64,000 bases of DNA from Asterias rubens (GCF_902459465.1 NC_047062.1:5024501-5088500); one strand, 5' to 3'; shown: positions 1 to 12,656, counted from the first letter of the stretch. The notes: a model not told the origin generated them from the sequence alone. Program-made: numbers and translations.

Positions 1-738
1 TGATTTACTACGCAGTAGTGTCGGTCATTTATGGGGACACTTAAGGAAAACAATGTTGGTCACACCATCCATCGGTCAAGCGTTGACAACGCTTTTGATT
101 GGTTAAATCGTTCGCTCATCTGCATACTGACATAATAAATGCCCTTATATGGCATGGTGACTCGTTGAAACAGGCTTCCATGTCATGTTGGCAAACGAAA
201 TTCCCGCGGCCCTTTCACTACGCTTCTGTAGACTTGTAATACACGAAACTTCAATCGTTGTGCACGATTTTACCGCTAACCCTGTCAATCTTTTATTAGT
301 CCTAAACTATTTTTAGGGGGGGGGGGGCACTAGAACTTTGTCCAAGCAAATTAAAGATACTTGATGCAATCCAAGTTGACATAGAACACAAAGCTACAGT
401 TATTTAAGCTGTAGAATGTGGGACTTTTGGATTTTGGCAATAATGTAAATGCCATTACATGACATAATTCAGTATCAGTTCAAGAAATATGCGCCCCCGC
501 ACTGTAAAAATATATTAGTCAAAACAACACTACGTATAGTCATATTTTGAGACATAGACATGATTTTGATGTAAATTAGTCAAATCATGCCTTACATACC
601 ATGTTTTGACTAATGTAGTTTTAGAGTGGGATCCGCCCTTGAACAAAATAACTCCCAATCTTCGTGTAGGAAAGGAGGCCTATAAGTGTTTCCTCTCTTA
701 AACTTACTCCATTTAATTGTTTGAAAATTTGACTACTT
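1..738. other. Unassigned AT-rich DNA with a small inverted-repeat element
   Basis: No credible exon is visible. A G-run lies near 316-327. Around 491-640 two arms pair imperfectly (TTAGTCAAAAC near 514 with GTTTTGACTAA near 603, flanked by GCCCCCGCACTG and its degenerate complement), which looks like a roughly 150 bp miniature inverted-repeat element. Confidence 0.4.
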
Positions 739-1125
739 AGGCAGTGGACACTATTGGTAATTACTCAAAATAATTATCAACATAAAGCCTCACTTGGTAA
801 CGAGTAATGGGGAGAGGTTGATAGTATCAAACATTGTGAGAAACTGCTCCCTCTGAAGTGACGTAGTTTTCGAGAAAGAAGTAATTTTCTACGAATTTGA
901 TCTACGAATTTTATCAAGTTTAGAACTTGAGGTCTCGAAATCAACCATCTAAACGCACACAACTTTGTGTGACAAGGGTTTTTTTTTTCTGTCATTATTA
1001 TCTCGCAACTTCGACGACCAATTTGAGCTCAAATTTTCACAGGTTTGTTATTTCATGCATATGTTGAGATACACTAAGTGAGAAGACTGGTCATTGACAA
1101 TTACCAATAGTGTCCACTGTCTTTA
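739..1125. mobile_element. Family A miniature inverted-repeat element, full length
   Basis: The roughly 390 bp element begins with GGCAGTGGACACTATTGG and ends with CCAATAGTGTCCACTG, which are inverted complements. The middle carries a smaller dyad around the GAGGTCTCGAAATC motif. Similar copies occur near 14254, 18213, 40663, 43654, 48733, 57303 and 59415, so this is a dispersed family. There is no transposase, and the short minus-strand ORF inside it is not a gene. Confidence 0.8.
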
Positions 1126-2664
1126 AGTCGACTTATTTTCTTTGATTGAGGAAAACACTCCAATTGCTGTTTGTTACCAACCAAATCGGCCCATTATAAA
1201 CAAAGTTATATAACCCTGTGTTATATAATAGAACCATTTTAGATGGTTTGACAACGAGTAATTGTTAACCATTGGGAAAATGACGCTGACCCATCGTAAA
1301 CACAGGTCATCCGCACTAATTAGCCTATATTTTTGGTTAGGGGAAATTTGTAAGACATACCAATGGGGATTCGAACCCATCCCGCTACGTGTGTGTATTA
1401 TGCAGTTTCTGGTTTTGAAGAACTCTATTATATAACTCTAATGGGTAGACATTCACTTAATAGGAAAAGAAAAAGAAACTGAGAACTGGTGGAGATTGTG
1501 GCATGTCACTTCATGAAAGACTTCTTGTTATGCAAATAAGGAGATTCGGGCACGGGTTTCGAAGCCCTCGTTATGTGGCCGACAGCACAGTCATTACTGG
1601 ATGTGTCGCGCTGGAGGATAGTCGTATCTCTCGGCTCAACTTAGGGTCTTGGACGTCGCGTTTTCTGATGAACTTTAGTCATAAATTTGTCAAAATTGTC
1701 GCAATTTCTGACGAACTTTAATTGTAAATTTGTCGAAATTCTCACCAGGGTTGATTATTTTGTCAAAACTGTTTGCACGTTTCAAATGGTGATGTGTTAA
1801 AAGGCTTGGCCAAGTTTCTGAAGTCGAGGCCTACACTGTACAAACGAAGTATGCATGTTCTTGTTGTGTGTTTGCTGTTGTCACATGGCTGGAAAGTTCC
1901 GTACAAAAAACTGCAGCGTCTCAACACATAATTCATTGTTGGGCCATTCACTACATATTATCAGTAATTCCACGAAGTTCTCTTGCTCTGACTACAGACT
2001 TTTTTAAACCATAATAAACTTCGGTGTTGAGCTTGGGTGGTTTGAAGAGCTCCCCTGAGTTGCGTAGTTTGAGGTGTACAAATACAACTTCATGGCCGAA
2101 GCAGAAACACATCGAGCCATACAAAATAAGGTAAGGCTTTGGGACACTTACCCAAAATTGTGAGTGTTTCGTACACAAAAAAATGCCTGAGTTCATGAAC
2201 AAGTGAAATGACGATATACCACATGTGGATGGGTCTCTTTGGTTAAATGTACGAGTTAATTAAAAAAAGAAGGGCATCCAATTTATATTACTCCATAAAT
2301 AGTTGTTTTTGTTTTCCTTGTCCATTTGTTGTCTTCTTCATAATCGTGAGATTTTTCTTTATTTTTTTTATTACACAAAATAAGGCCACACATTTCTAAT
2401 TCAACTTTAAAAGTCCTTGTTGCTGTCCCTGTCTATTTGTCTACTTTTAAGGACGTATCGGATGCATTTCAAAATGCGTTTTTTTTACTGAGAATTGTAT
2501 GTATTCATTTTAATTTCATTTATTTTTCGGTTCAGTGCCCACATGTTAGTTAAAAACATCTGCATTTATATAGGATTTTAATCAATCAAACGGTACTAAA
2601 AATAAAGGTATTCGTTGTTTCTTAAGTGTTTGATTAATTTTCCTTTATTTTACTTGAAATGTAG
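1126..2664. other. Intergenic DNA, no gene recognised
   Basis: AT-rich sequence with only short, low-complexity ORFs. A tRNA-like B-box remnant (GGGATTCGAACCCATCCC) lies near 1365-1382, probably a SINE fragment. Nothing else could be supported. Confidence 0.4.
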
Positions 2665-4124
2665 CATTGATTGAGACGGAGAATACTACTGTGGGCCTGG
2701 CAGCTGTGAGAGGTGGAGCAAGACCGGAAGACCAAGCAGTCAGCTGCGAGCTACCAACACCCAGCAGCCTAGAGCAAGCTACCGCCCAGCCAAGCTTCAA
2801 GAGACATCGATGGCACTGTTTGATGTGACAGGTATAACAAACTGAAAATGAGTCTGATTCTATTGTTTCGTTTTTGACTTTTAATATTGTTTTTATCCGT
2901 GTTTTTGTTTCTTGTCCGTTTTTGTCATGTCCGTTTGTTTTACAATCTCTTGTTTTAAAGAGGCTCCCCTGACACAAACCAAGCACCTCCATTTCCCTAC
3001 TTTTATTACTTGATTTATTGTTTATTTGTATGCCTTTTTGTTGTAAACCAGTGAAATGGAAATGGGAAACAATGTCTCTGAATTGAAGTGAAATACTAAG
3101 TATTTTTGTTTACCCATTGACACTGATGTCAAAATCACAGGCACATTACTCGGGTGGGTGGGATTAGAATCCACAGATCTTCAAAAAATTAAGTGCATGT
3201 TTTAAGAATGTTAATACCAATATTTTTAACTAATGTTGCTGTTTATCTCTCTTCCTATATATTGTAATATTTGTACTGGCCATTCTTTGATATTTAACAT
3301 TTACTTTTTGAACCTTCATCTTTTAAATAGGCCTACATGTATGGATTAATGATTTTCAAGTTTTTATGATGTATTTTGTAAGTTTTAGTTTTTTTTTATA
3401 ATGAATCCAACCGTATGTGGTTGCAAATAATACCTTACCTTGCAATTCTAGACCAGCGTTTTGCTAACTATTAAAATAACTCTAACAATTATTTGTATAC
3501 TTCATTTTCTTTTTCAGGTGCTCCTATCTTTGTGCCAACAACTCTCAAGAGAATGTGCCAGATGGAGTTGAAGATCTATGGATGTGTGGTTTGTGGACGT
3601 ACATTGGAGTCGTCGCTGGAGTCATCGCCGGATTCAGGTAAGGAAAACTTGGCACCATCCGACCTCCACTATTTAAGTTCACTTTTGAACATTATGCTGC
3701 CCTTTGTCCTTCTAAAAGCCTTCATTGCTTTTTATCTCTCAAATGGCAGCAAACACAGTCTAGTAAGAATAATGGAGACGCATTGCCAATTTTATTTTTC
3801 AATGTTTAAGTTGATAGACTTGTGCATCGAAAAACAACATCAATGAGTTGTTCACATTATTAATAAACAATTGAATTGAATGTGCATAAAACTTATGCGA
3901 TGAGTTCTGATGGTTCTCAAAAGAAAAGAAAAGATAGTTCCCTAAAAAATACATTACTGATTAAGCGCAATAGTGGAGGTCGGATAACGCAAGTTATCCT
4001 ATATCAAGATCAAGACAAGACAAGGCGAAGACTTCGAAGTGTAAGAAAGAATCTAACCCGTTCTCTTGCAGAGCCCCACCCCTCGTACCACCCCTCCCCC
4101 AATGATATTTGGCGACCTTGTTGA
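2665..4124 (+). CDS. Candidate three-exon transcript with a short open frame, function unknown
   Basis: Three exon-like blocks have good splice signals and compatible phase: 2665-2831 (donor CAG|GTATAA), 3518-3637 (acceptor TTTTTCAG, donor CAG|GTAAGG) and 4072-4124 (acceptor TCTCTTGCAG). One frame stays open across both junctions and ends at TGA 4122-4124. It gives about 108 codons after an in-frame stop near the start of the first block, or about 66 residues from the internal ATG at 2810. The predicted peptide includes YYCGPGSCERW, a run APIFVPTTLKR and a proline/histidine-rich tail. I recognise no family. A second frame of the middle block is also open (WTYIGVVAGVIAGF), so frame choice is uncertain and this may be a non-coding RNA. 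An AATAAA at about 3862 lies in the second intron. Confidence 0.25.
3135..3180 (-). mobile_element. Fragment of the common tRNA-derived SINE
   Basis: A short stretch matches the SINE segment containing CACAGGCACATTACTCGGG and the degenerate B-box complement GGGATTAGAATCC. It is truncated on both sides. Confidence 0.5.
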
Positions 4125-4439
4125 TGTTGTCCTTGCTTGTGCAGCTTTCCTGGTGACTTTAGAGTTTCTTGGCATTTCTTGATGTGCATATTGGTCGAAG
4201 CCAATGATGCTTTTTAATTAGGAGACTGGTCTTACTGGAAATTTCTGTCAGGGTTGATACTTCAAGTCGTCAGTTGTCATGTTTATTTATAATTGTCATG
4301 ATTAAAGGTTTCAAACAATATGTAACAAAATCCAAATTTACCCATTTCAAAATAATTGTCTATTACTAAGTGCTAAGTCATAAGTTATTTCAATGTAATC
4401 ATTATGCATTCCAAGTACTCTGTTCTAAATCAACATTCA

Positions 4440-4745
4440 TTTTATGATTAATGTTTGATTTGAGAGTAGTAAAAAGATAATTTAGTCAAGCTAAATTAAT
4501 ATTTACATATTCCTAATATTAGCATGAAATCAAGTCTGAATGTATTATAGAGATTTCCAAATAACTAAATCTTTAAAATGTTGTTAAGTAATTAAAATAT
4601 ATAAACAACAAAGCTCAATGGGTGATTAATGTCTGATTTAGAAGTTAGTTGTAAATAAAGAATTTAGCCCTGCTAAATGAATATTTACTTATTCCTAATA
4701 TCAGCATTACATCATTCCTAAATGTAGACATTTCAACTAGTTAAA
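4440..4745. repeat. Two-copy tandem repeat, unit about 180 bp
   Basis: Segments starting near 4440 and 4620 share ordered motifs (ATTAATGT, TGATTT, GCTAAAT, ATATTTAC, ATTCCTAATAT, AGCAT) with moderate divergence, indicating an old direct duplication. Confidence 0.5.
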
Positions 4746-6953
4746 GTAAATTACAAAAATCAAAAATAACAAAGCTGTAACACTTGCTCATAAAATAGTT
4801 TTCAAAGTAATATAACAGATTGGGGGGGGGGGGGTATGGAGAAATCTATTATAGCAAATCTTAAAATTGAATTGGCTCTTCTGCAAATACTTCAAAGCAC
4901 CAGAATTAAGCGCTGCTAAAACACTGAGCTCCTTTAAAGCTTCAACGAATACAAACCCAGAAGTTGGCAAGATCAAGAGAAGAAAGGGTGGGTGAAAAAC
5001 GCAGCCATGTGGAAAGACGTCAGTGGTGCCTAGGTAGGTATGAATGGTAAGATAGTAAGGCCTAGAGTATCAGTGTTGGCCTAGAGATAAGACTAACTCT
5101 CTACTCTTTCAGCAGGTTTACTGTGGAGAAAGGTTAAGTATAGCGTGTGACTGGCGTAGTACTTAGTCTTGTTTCAAAGATGCACATATCATTTTGATTG
5201 TGGTGATGCAACTCACTCAAGGACACTAAAAACAAGATCCTAAACAAAGTACAAGATAATGTCTTGAACCAAAACTAAGAACTACGCTGTCACAGTAAAC
5301 GAAGTACTCGAGTAGAAGATGAAGACTCTCCTAGTGGTGTCCCTCAGTGACTAAAGGTCGGTGAGGTCGACAAATTTGAGCCGAGGTTGGAGCAAATTAT
5401 CAGGTATAAGTATTGGGTAAGTGGGGTGAAAATAACCAAAGTTTCCTCCAGAGCCATTTGTCCACTGATTTGGGATTAAATGCTTTTCTCCACAGATTTG
5501 GGATCTAACCTTTATTTTCACAGATTTTTTATGTAACGTTTACTTCTTTTCTGCTTGTTTTCCACAGTCTGAACATGTTCCTCTTGAAGTCGGTGTTGTG
5601 GCAGCAGGTGATGTGCTTTGAAACTCGCAAATTGAGCAGACAAAACAATCCTGCAAAAGGATATAAGTATCGGGTGAAGTATAGTAAAATGAGGGTAATC
5701 GTGGGAAAGAAAAGTACCATTCTCTAAGTTAGCTTCTTACTTTTTTTGAATACTCTGAGCGTTTCCGTCAACAGTCTAGCTGTTACCATTTATTATGAAC
5801 TCACTCTGGGGAAGTGAAGTCAATTCAATTCAGTTTTTACTTGCACCATGTATACTTTGCATCTGATTGGCTTACGGTCTCATGGTTTCACGCGTGCGCC
5901 CAGCTGCAGTGCGGTAATCTTCAATTTTTGAAGCAGCACTTTAAAGGGAGAAGAAGGAGGAGAAGAAGAAGAAGCGAAAGTATGGTCCATCCAGAAAGTT
6001 CTTTTCAGAACTGAGAAGTCTCCCGAATTTCAAAAATCTACTCTGCGGTAGATAGAGAAGTCGTCAGAATTCCGAAAACCTGCTTCGTGGTAGTAGAAAA
6101 GCAAGACAAGTTCTCTACGGAACATAATCTACCTTGATACCTCACCATGCAATGCCTATAATCCCATATATCTTGTTTTTGATTTCCACAGCCTGAAACC
6201 TGTTATTGCTTAAGAGGAAGTTTTGGCAAGCAACATGTCAGCCCTGGGACACCGTAGATGATATCGGTTTGGTAAAGTATGAGGGTTATCTCAGGTGTGG
6301 ATGGTAAACCTGACTTTGGCTAATTGAAGTGACAGTCAGAGTGGTAACCTTCTGGGGGAAAAAAACCCTTTCAAGAGCATATCATGTTTTCATTTTGAAG
6401 ATTATAAAGTAATTTGTGTGCTGAAATTGTCAATGTGCTGAGGAGTGATGCCTATATAGGCTTCACAGTGACAATTTCAGCACACAAACTACTTCTTAAA
6501 CTTAAAAATGAAAACATGATCTGCTCTCATCAGAGACTGGAGTCATGCAGAAGAACCAGTGGACAACCAAACCAACAAATTTGGAAGATCACAAACAATT
6601 ACATGGAGATAACAGATGTTAGTTGCCAGACAAAAAGGATGTGTCTTTTTAGCCTCTTTCTTTATTGGAGCATTCCCGTATAAATGTGGGACAACTCAAC
6701 CGAGAAATTTAGAAGATCACAAACAAATCTTCATATAGATAACTTTTGAAGGAAAATCGAAACATGCAAAAAAAAAAAAAAAAAAAAAGATCCTACATTC
6801 GGACTTGACTTGTCCTCATAATAATATTCGATCTTGCTTTAATCTTTGAAACTTTCAACCACACAGGTTGAGATGATGACCTTGAAGATGACCTCTCGAC
6901 ACAGTTTGGACTGTTTACCACCAGCTGAAGAAGGGCTGTGTCAACTCTAGCCA

Positions 6954-7193
6954 GGGCCGAAATTCATAGAGCTGCTAAGCACCAAAATTTGCTTGTCATG
7001 AAATTTCTTCCTTCATAAAAACAGGATTATCGACTAAATTTCCATTTGTTGCATATTGCTTGTTACTGGCTGTACTAGCTGTTGTTTGCTTATCCTGAAA
7101 ATCACGTGGAAATTTGGCTGGTTATCCTGTTTTTATCAAGGAAGAAATTTCATGCTTGGCAAATGTGCTTAGCAGCTCCATGAAATTGAGCCC
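6954..7193. mobile_element. Family C miniature inverted-repeat element
   Basis: About 240 bp with terminal inverted repeats: ATTCATAGAGCTGCTAAGCA at the left and TGCTTAGCAGCTCCATGAAAT at the right, with GGGCC/GCCC outermost. Subterminal motifs CAGGAT and ATCCTG are also inverted. A related copy lies at 54573-54773. Confidence 0.75.
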
Positions 7194-7483
7194 TGATGAC
7201 TCCACTACATTCAACCATTCAAGTGACGTAGCGATGCTGAGGCTAACCAACACTTGTTGGTACAAAAAGACAACAACATACCCTTAGGTAAGTTTTTTAA
7301 TGAATCAAAGGTGCATAACTTGGGTAAAGGAATTAGTGTCTCAGAACTAGAAGCTTTGAATGTTTGAAATCATTGATTTAAAAGAATTCATTTCACAAAC
7401 GTGGAAAAAACTTCATTCATCCGAGGTCAAGTTTTCCAGATTTTTTTTTTTTTTTTTTAACACATGAAGTTCAACAAAATCTG

Positions 7484-7595
7484 GAAAGGTTATGGGTTCG
7501 AATCCCAACCCTAGTTATGTATGCCTGTGTTTTGCTTAACTACTGATTATACAGTCACAACACCCATCAGTGTAAGGGTAAAAACCCAAATTAAT
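7484..7595 (+). mobile_element. tRNA-derived SINE fragment
   Basis: GGGTTCGAATCCCAACCC is a good pol III B box. It is followed by CACAACACCCATCAGTGTAAGGGTAAAAACCC, spread over the next 90 bases, which resembles the body/tail of the dispersed SINE. The A-box half is not clear. Confidence 0.55.
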
Positions 7596-8950
7596 AAACA
7601 ATCTGGATAGTTGTGTCATTATAGTCCTACTGTTTGCATCTTCATTGAGTTTAAGAAGTGATTGGAGCTTGAGAAGAGTTATAAGCATTTAGACTTGTCT
7701 AGTCCTCGGAACAACTGATACTTAATTTCAAAGAGTTTATCAAAATAATCTTTGAAACTTTCAACCACAGGTTGAGATGACGACCTTGAAGATGACCTCT
7801 TGGGATACTAATTACACTTTTTGAGCTGACCACTAGCTGAAGGACTGTGACACGTCTGGCCACTACACGTTCAAATGTTCAAGTGATGTATGCCAGTGGA
7901 GGCTAACCAACACTTTTTTGGAAAGGAGCAAAAAGTAAACAACAGACAACTTTGTAAGTTTAACAAAACTCATTCTAAAGCATTCTTTTTGAAGCAAAGG
8001 TGCATCCCACAACTCCCATTTCAAATCCCATTTCAAATTAATTGAAGGTTTCAATTCGATTTGGAAGTATACACTAATTCGAATCATTTTATTTGCAATA
8101 AACACACAATTCAACTAACAGGTGGCAAACTTTTTTTTTTTTTTTTTATAATAGGAGGGACAAGTTTGTCAGAAAAAGATTTTCAAAAAATGCAAAAAGT
8201 TAAACAGAACCTATAATGTTGAGTCATGTTGTGCGTTCACGTTCAATGAGATGAAGAACATGTGCTCAACTTTATAAAGTCTGCAACGGTAAAACCTTAT
8301 TAAACACAGACAATTATTGCTTAACAGAAACTGGTTACCAGTCAAAATTCAATATTCATTTGTTGTCCCACTCCTTCTTTTCTTTGCAAAGAAATTTGCT
8401 GAGCAGTATTTTTCTGCTAAACAGCCTAATGAAATTGGGCTTTGATTGGAGCTGGAGGAGAATTTTCTTTGCAAGCCATAACTATTCATCAAAACAAGTG
8501 ATACTTGTATTGAAATAGTTTATCAAAATTAACCTTAGAAAATCATTCATTTTCTACCGCAGATTGAGTTTATGGTCTTGGAGATGACATACACCCAACA
8601 TTGAGGCTAATCAACACTTTTTGGACTGAGTGCCACTAGCTGAAGGACTGTGCCAGTCAGCACCATTTCAAGCTCGATGAGTCTCTGCTACAAGTTCAAT
8701 CAATAAAGCGACGATGTGAGGATATAACCATAATGATTTGGACTGGACAGCTGAAGATCCGGGGCATAGTTCAAGGGTCAAAGGGACAGGACATGATAAC
8801 ACTTTTCAGAGCCAACTCTAGATTTTCCACACCATGCAAAGCTTCAATGCTTTTTGGACTGTCACCGACTAAAGAAAGACTGTCGAGTTTAGCCAGATGA
8901 TATACCCACATGAACTGAAATAATCTGGACCATGATGATGGCGCCATGTA

Positions 8951-10309
8951 TGATGACACTCGGTGGGAGCTTTGGGTGTTTCTAAATGTGAGCTGCGGCT
9001 ATGGCTGCAGATGTTGCTAAGGGACACATACTTTAAACATGTTCATGTGATGATCAAGCCACATCCACAGCCATTCATTCAGATATACAGCCTTATTGAT
9101 GTTTACTCATAGGCCTTTTTTGAATCCATGAAAATCCCACATTGTACAAGTAGCTCAGTTACTCGCATGAGTTGATTTGATAACACTGGCACGCCTGGCC
9201 TCGTGACGAGCATTGTTGAACCATAATTGGAAATCAAATTAAAATATTTAAACCAAGCAGGCCTACAATATATGCTTTGGAATTTGATGGCGTCAAAGAA
9301 GTTAGAAATGCAAGTCTAAAGATTGATGCAGTTCAGAAACAAACAATCAAATGCGATTGCCACAAATGTCAGAAAGCAAGCAACTCAACTATGAGCCCTG
9401 CATTTAAACTTGTTAGCCAAAACCTTTTAACTACAAACGAGTGGAAATGCCAGGAACAATTAAAATAGGGTTACAGGGAATATTTGAACAAATTTCCAAA
9501 CTAAAGTCACAAATTTATTTGATATGTTGGACATCTTTCAAAGACAAGCTTGGGTTTAGCCGTTGTCCTTATGGTACACTGCTTTGTAAAATAATTTATT
9601 TGGTGAAGGTAGAAAAACGGACAAAATTGCAAGGTTATTTTGTACCAGTATTTTGAGGTAATAAAATCATTTTTGTTAGATTAAATCTGTTCAATTTAAT
9701 TTCTGTATAAATATAGATCCTTTATCTATACTAGTGTGTAAACTTGATACATTGTCTAATTAGATTCAAAGATGGGTGGGAAATTTCAAAGTGTAAATGA
9801 GGCAAAGTAGACCAAATGCATGTTGTATAGTGAATACGAGCAGGACTCTGTTGCAATGTGATCACAAATCATGGCAACAATCACAACACCAGGGCTGGGT
9901 GTCACACAAAATATGAGAAGCGTAACAGCTGTAACGCTTCTCGGATTGTGTACTCTAATTGCATATTACCCTGCGCATAACATCTCAAGACTTTATTTAG
10001 GCAATCTGAAAAAATGTAATGATTTTGCCAGTGGAATATTCTTTACTAAGTCTTTACTAAAAATGCATAAACTTAGGCCTATTGCTTGAAGTATTGCTTG
10101 AAATAATTTAATTTCAATCATGAGGTCTTTATAATTATGAGAATAATAAATAACTGACAATAAAGTCGAACAGAATAGAGTAATAAAATGGTTAGCGTGC
10201 ACAATACCCACGTGTTCATGGGAATTGGCCAACCCAAGTGTTTGTTTGCTGTTATGTGTGAGTTTTTGTTTTAATATTAATTAAAATATCACCCCGTAAT
10301 AATCGAAAG
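8951..10309. other. Intergenic DNA, no gene recognised
   Basis: Only short ORFs without recognisable motifs. A 28 bp near-perfect palindrome centred on CAGCTG lies at about 9914-9941 (arms GAGAAGCGT / ACGCTTCTC). Confidence 0.35.
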
Positions 10310-11850
10310 AATGTGGGGGGGGGGGGGGGTCATCAAATTTGGGTCACGTAATTGAAACAAATCACAAGGGGTAAGTCCAGCATTTTTATCAAATTTGGGC
10401 CTAAAATTAAAAAACTAGCAAGGGGGTAAGTCCGGCAGTTTTATCAGTTTTTTTTCCAAAAACAGAAAATATCCTAGGGGGCAAGTCCAGCATTTTTTTT
10501 TTAAATCAAACTTGGGCCTCAAGTTGAAGAAATCACACAAGGGGTAGTCCAGCATTTTCATCAAATTTGGGCCTAAAATTGAAAAAAATCACAAGGGGTA
10601 AGTCCAGCAGTTTTAATCCTTTTTGGGCCAAAAATTGAAAATATCACAAGGGGTAAGTCCGACATTTTTTTAAAAATCAAATTTGGGCCTCCAGTTGAAG
10701 AAATCACGAAAGGGGTAGTCCAGCATTTTCATCAAATTTGGGCATAAAATTGATAAAAATCACAAGGGGTAAGTCCAGCATTTCAATGAGTTTTTGGTCT
10801 AAAAATTAAAATTATCTCTAGGGGTAAGTCCAGCAGTTTTATCAATTTTTGGCAAAAAAATTAAGAAATAATAAGTTTTATCCTTTCTTGGCCAACAAAT
10901 TGGAAATTCACAAGGGGTAGCGTCAAGGTCCAGCCGATTTATCCTTTTTGGGCAAAAAAATGAAAATATCACAGGGACACTTTTTTTAAATAAATCACAA
11001 GGGGGCAAGTCCAGCAGTTCTTTCCATTTTTGAACCAACAGTTATAAATATTACAAGGGGTAAATCCAGCAGTTTTATCCGTTTTGAGCCGAAAATGTAA
11101 AAAATCACAACGGGGTAAGTCCAGCAGTTCTATCCCTTTTGGGCCAAGTGTTTTCACCAGCATTTTTTTATAAAATTTGGGCACAAATTTGAAAATATCA
11201 CACAAGGGGTAATTCAAGCAGTTTGATCCATTTTGGGCAAAAAATTGAATAGTCACAAGGGTTAAGTCCAGCATTTTTATCAAATTTGGGCCTAAAAACG
11301 AAAATTACAGGGGTTAAATTTTTTTTAAAAATCAGCGGGGGTAACTCCAGCATTAAGAATCACAATAGGTAAGTCCAGCAGTTTTATCAATTTGGGGCAA
11401 AAAATTGAAGAAATCATATTAAGTTTTATCCTGTTTTGGTCAACAAATTGAAAAATCACAAGGGGTGGTCTAACTCCAGCAGTTGTCTTAAATGTAATAA
11501 ATCACAAGGGGGTAACTATAGCAATTTAATCAAATGTTTGCAAAACTTAAAAATAAGCAGTTTTACCCATTTTGAGCAAAAAGTAAAAAACAAAAACAAG
11601 GGGGAAACTCCAGCAATTTAATAAAATTTTGGCAAAATTTAAAAATCACAAGGGGTAGCCTAAGTCCAGCATGCAGTTTTACCCATTTTGGGCAAAACAT
11701 TGAAAACAAAACAAAACAAAAAAACACAAGGGTTAACTCCAGCAATTTAATCAAATTTTGGCAAAATTTGGCAAAGCTAAAAAATCACAAGAGGAAAAGT
11801 CAAAAAGTTTTATCAAACTTGAGTTGAGCCGAAAATCACAAGGGGGTAGT
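10310..11850 (+). repeat. Degenerate minisatellite with splice-donor-like unit
   Basis: About 25 imperfect units of roughly 55-65 bp. Each is built around CACAAGGGGTAAGTCCAGCA followed by TTTTATC, AATTTTGGGC and AAAATTGAAAA. Divergence between units is high, so it is old. Short ORFs on either strand here are by-products of the repeat. The array ends directly before a GC box and TATA-like sequence (11851-11876). Confidence 0.8.
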
Positions 11851-11911
11851 AGGGGGCGGGGCTAAGTTGCATAAAAACGGTCGTCTTCTTAGAGCCCGTG
11901 AACGAAAACAG
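11851..11911 (+). promoter_or_regulatory. Candidate promoter and non-coding first exon of the thioesterase gene
   Basis: A GC box (GGGGGCGGGGCT, about 11852) is followed by a TATA-like CATAAAAAC (about 11870) and then AACGAAAACAG|GTAACT, a strong splice donor after 11911. The matching acceptor could be CGTTGACAG just before 13430, which would give a 5' UTR exon ending at the ATG of 13481. This is inferred from motif order only. Confidence 0.3.
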
Positions 11912-12315
11912 GTAACTACAGGTAGTTTTATTATTTTAACACTTTATTTTGAATATTCGCTTGATGCATGAACTTGGCATGAAACCATAATTAATAGACC
12001 ATCGATTTTGTGCATGTTGGGCACCGACAACTTAATTGGAGGGGATGATTCAACTTCAAACAAACAAACAAACGAACAATATTGTACAAACGTCCCAAAA
12101 CAAACACAACCTTGACCCGACCTACATGTATCTCACAGCTGTGGGCGCAGTAAGTAGAGCAGCTGGAGGATCGATACATTGTTATTAATCTGTACTGCAC
12201 CAGTGTGCGACTGTGAGGAGAGACTCCGGCACTACACTAGAGTAGAGGCTAAGGTACGATAAAGAACTCTATAGTCCCACTTACCACCAGCGACAGTGCT
12301 GACAACATTAGACCA

Positions 12316-12656
12316 TATACCCAGTAACTGGGGCGCTAGCCTAGATTCCTGTTTTCGAAATTTTGACATTAACGGTCATCTAAGGCAAGCGCCGGCCCCA
12401 GCACAAGGCTCTTTGTAACTCATGACGTAGACCCAGTGCAATGACTGGGGCGCTAGCTAGATTCCTTTTTTCGAATTTTGACATTATCGGTCATCTAGCT
12501 GTCTAGATGACCGATAATGTCTAGATGACCGATAATGTCAAAATTCGACCATGGAGGTAGAAATCTACCGCCATGATTCGACTAGATCATAGATGACCGA
12601 TATTATGTCAAAATTCGAAAAAAGGAATCTATAGCGCCCCAGTTACTGGGTCTATA
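12316..12656. mobile_element. Nested inverted-repeat element
   Basis: ACCCAGTAACTGGGGCGCTAG at the left end pairs with GCGCCCCAGTTACTGGGT at the right end. An internal second copy begins near 12430 (ACCCAGTGCAATGACTGGGG). Repeats of GATGACCGATAATGTCAAAA occur in both orientations around 12480-12610, giving a strong fold-back. Confidence 0.7.

Larger units (their letters stand above)
5100..8950. repeat. Field of degenerate local duplications with splice-acceptor-like repeats
   Basis: Related modules recur. CCACAG followed by (T/C)CTGAA begins similar segments near 5563 and 6188. CAACCACA(CA)GGTTGAGATGA-like segments occur near 6860, 7766 and 8560. Downstream of these, GGCTAACCAACACTT and AGCTGAAG(A)GACTGTG recur near 7240, 7890, 8600 and 8640. 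The order is partly conserved, so a unit of roughly 0.8-0.9 kb appears to have been tandemly duplicated and then decayed. No frame is kept between copies. The field could be remnants of repeated non-coding exons or of an old element. Confidence 0.45.

Noticed and set aside
2645-2992. 115-residue minus-strand ORF
   Set aside because: It has no recognisable domain and is antisense to the candidate exon 2665-2831, which has better splice support on the plus strand.
10799-11283. Minus-strand ORFs with repeated LDLPPCD-type motifs
   Set aside because: These are shadows of the degenerate minisatellite with frame drift between units.
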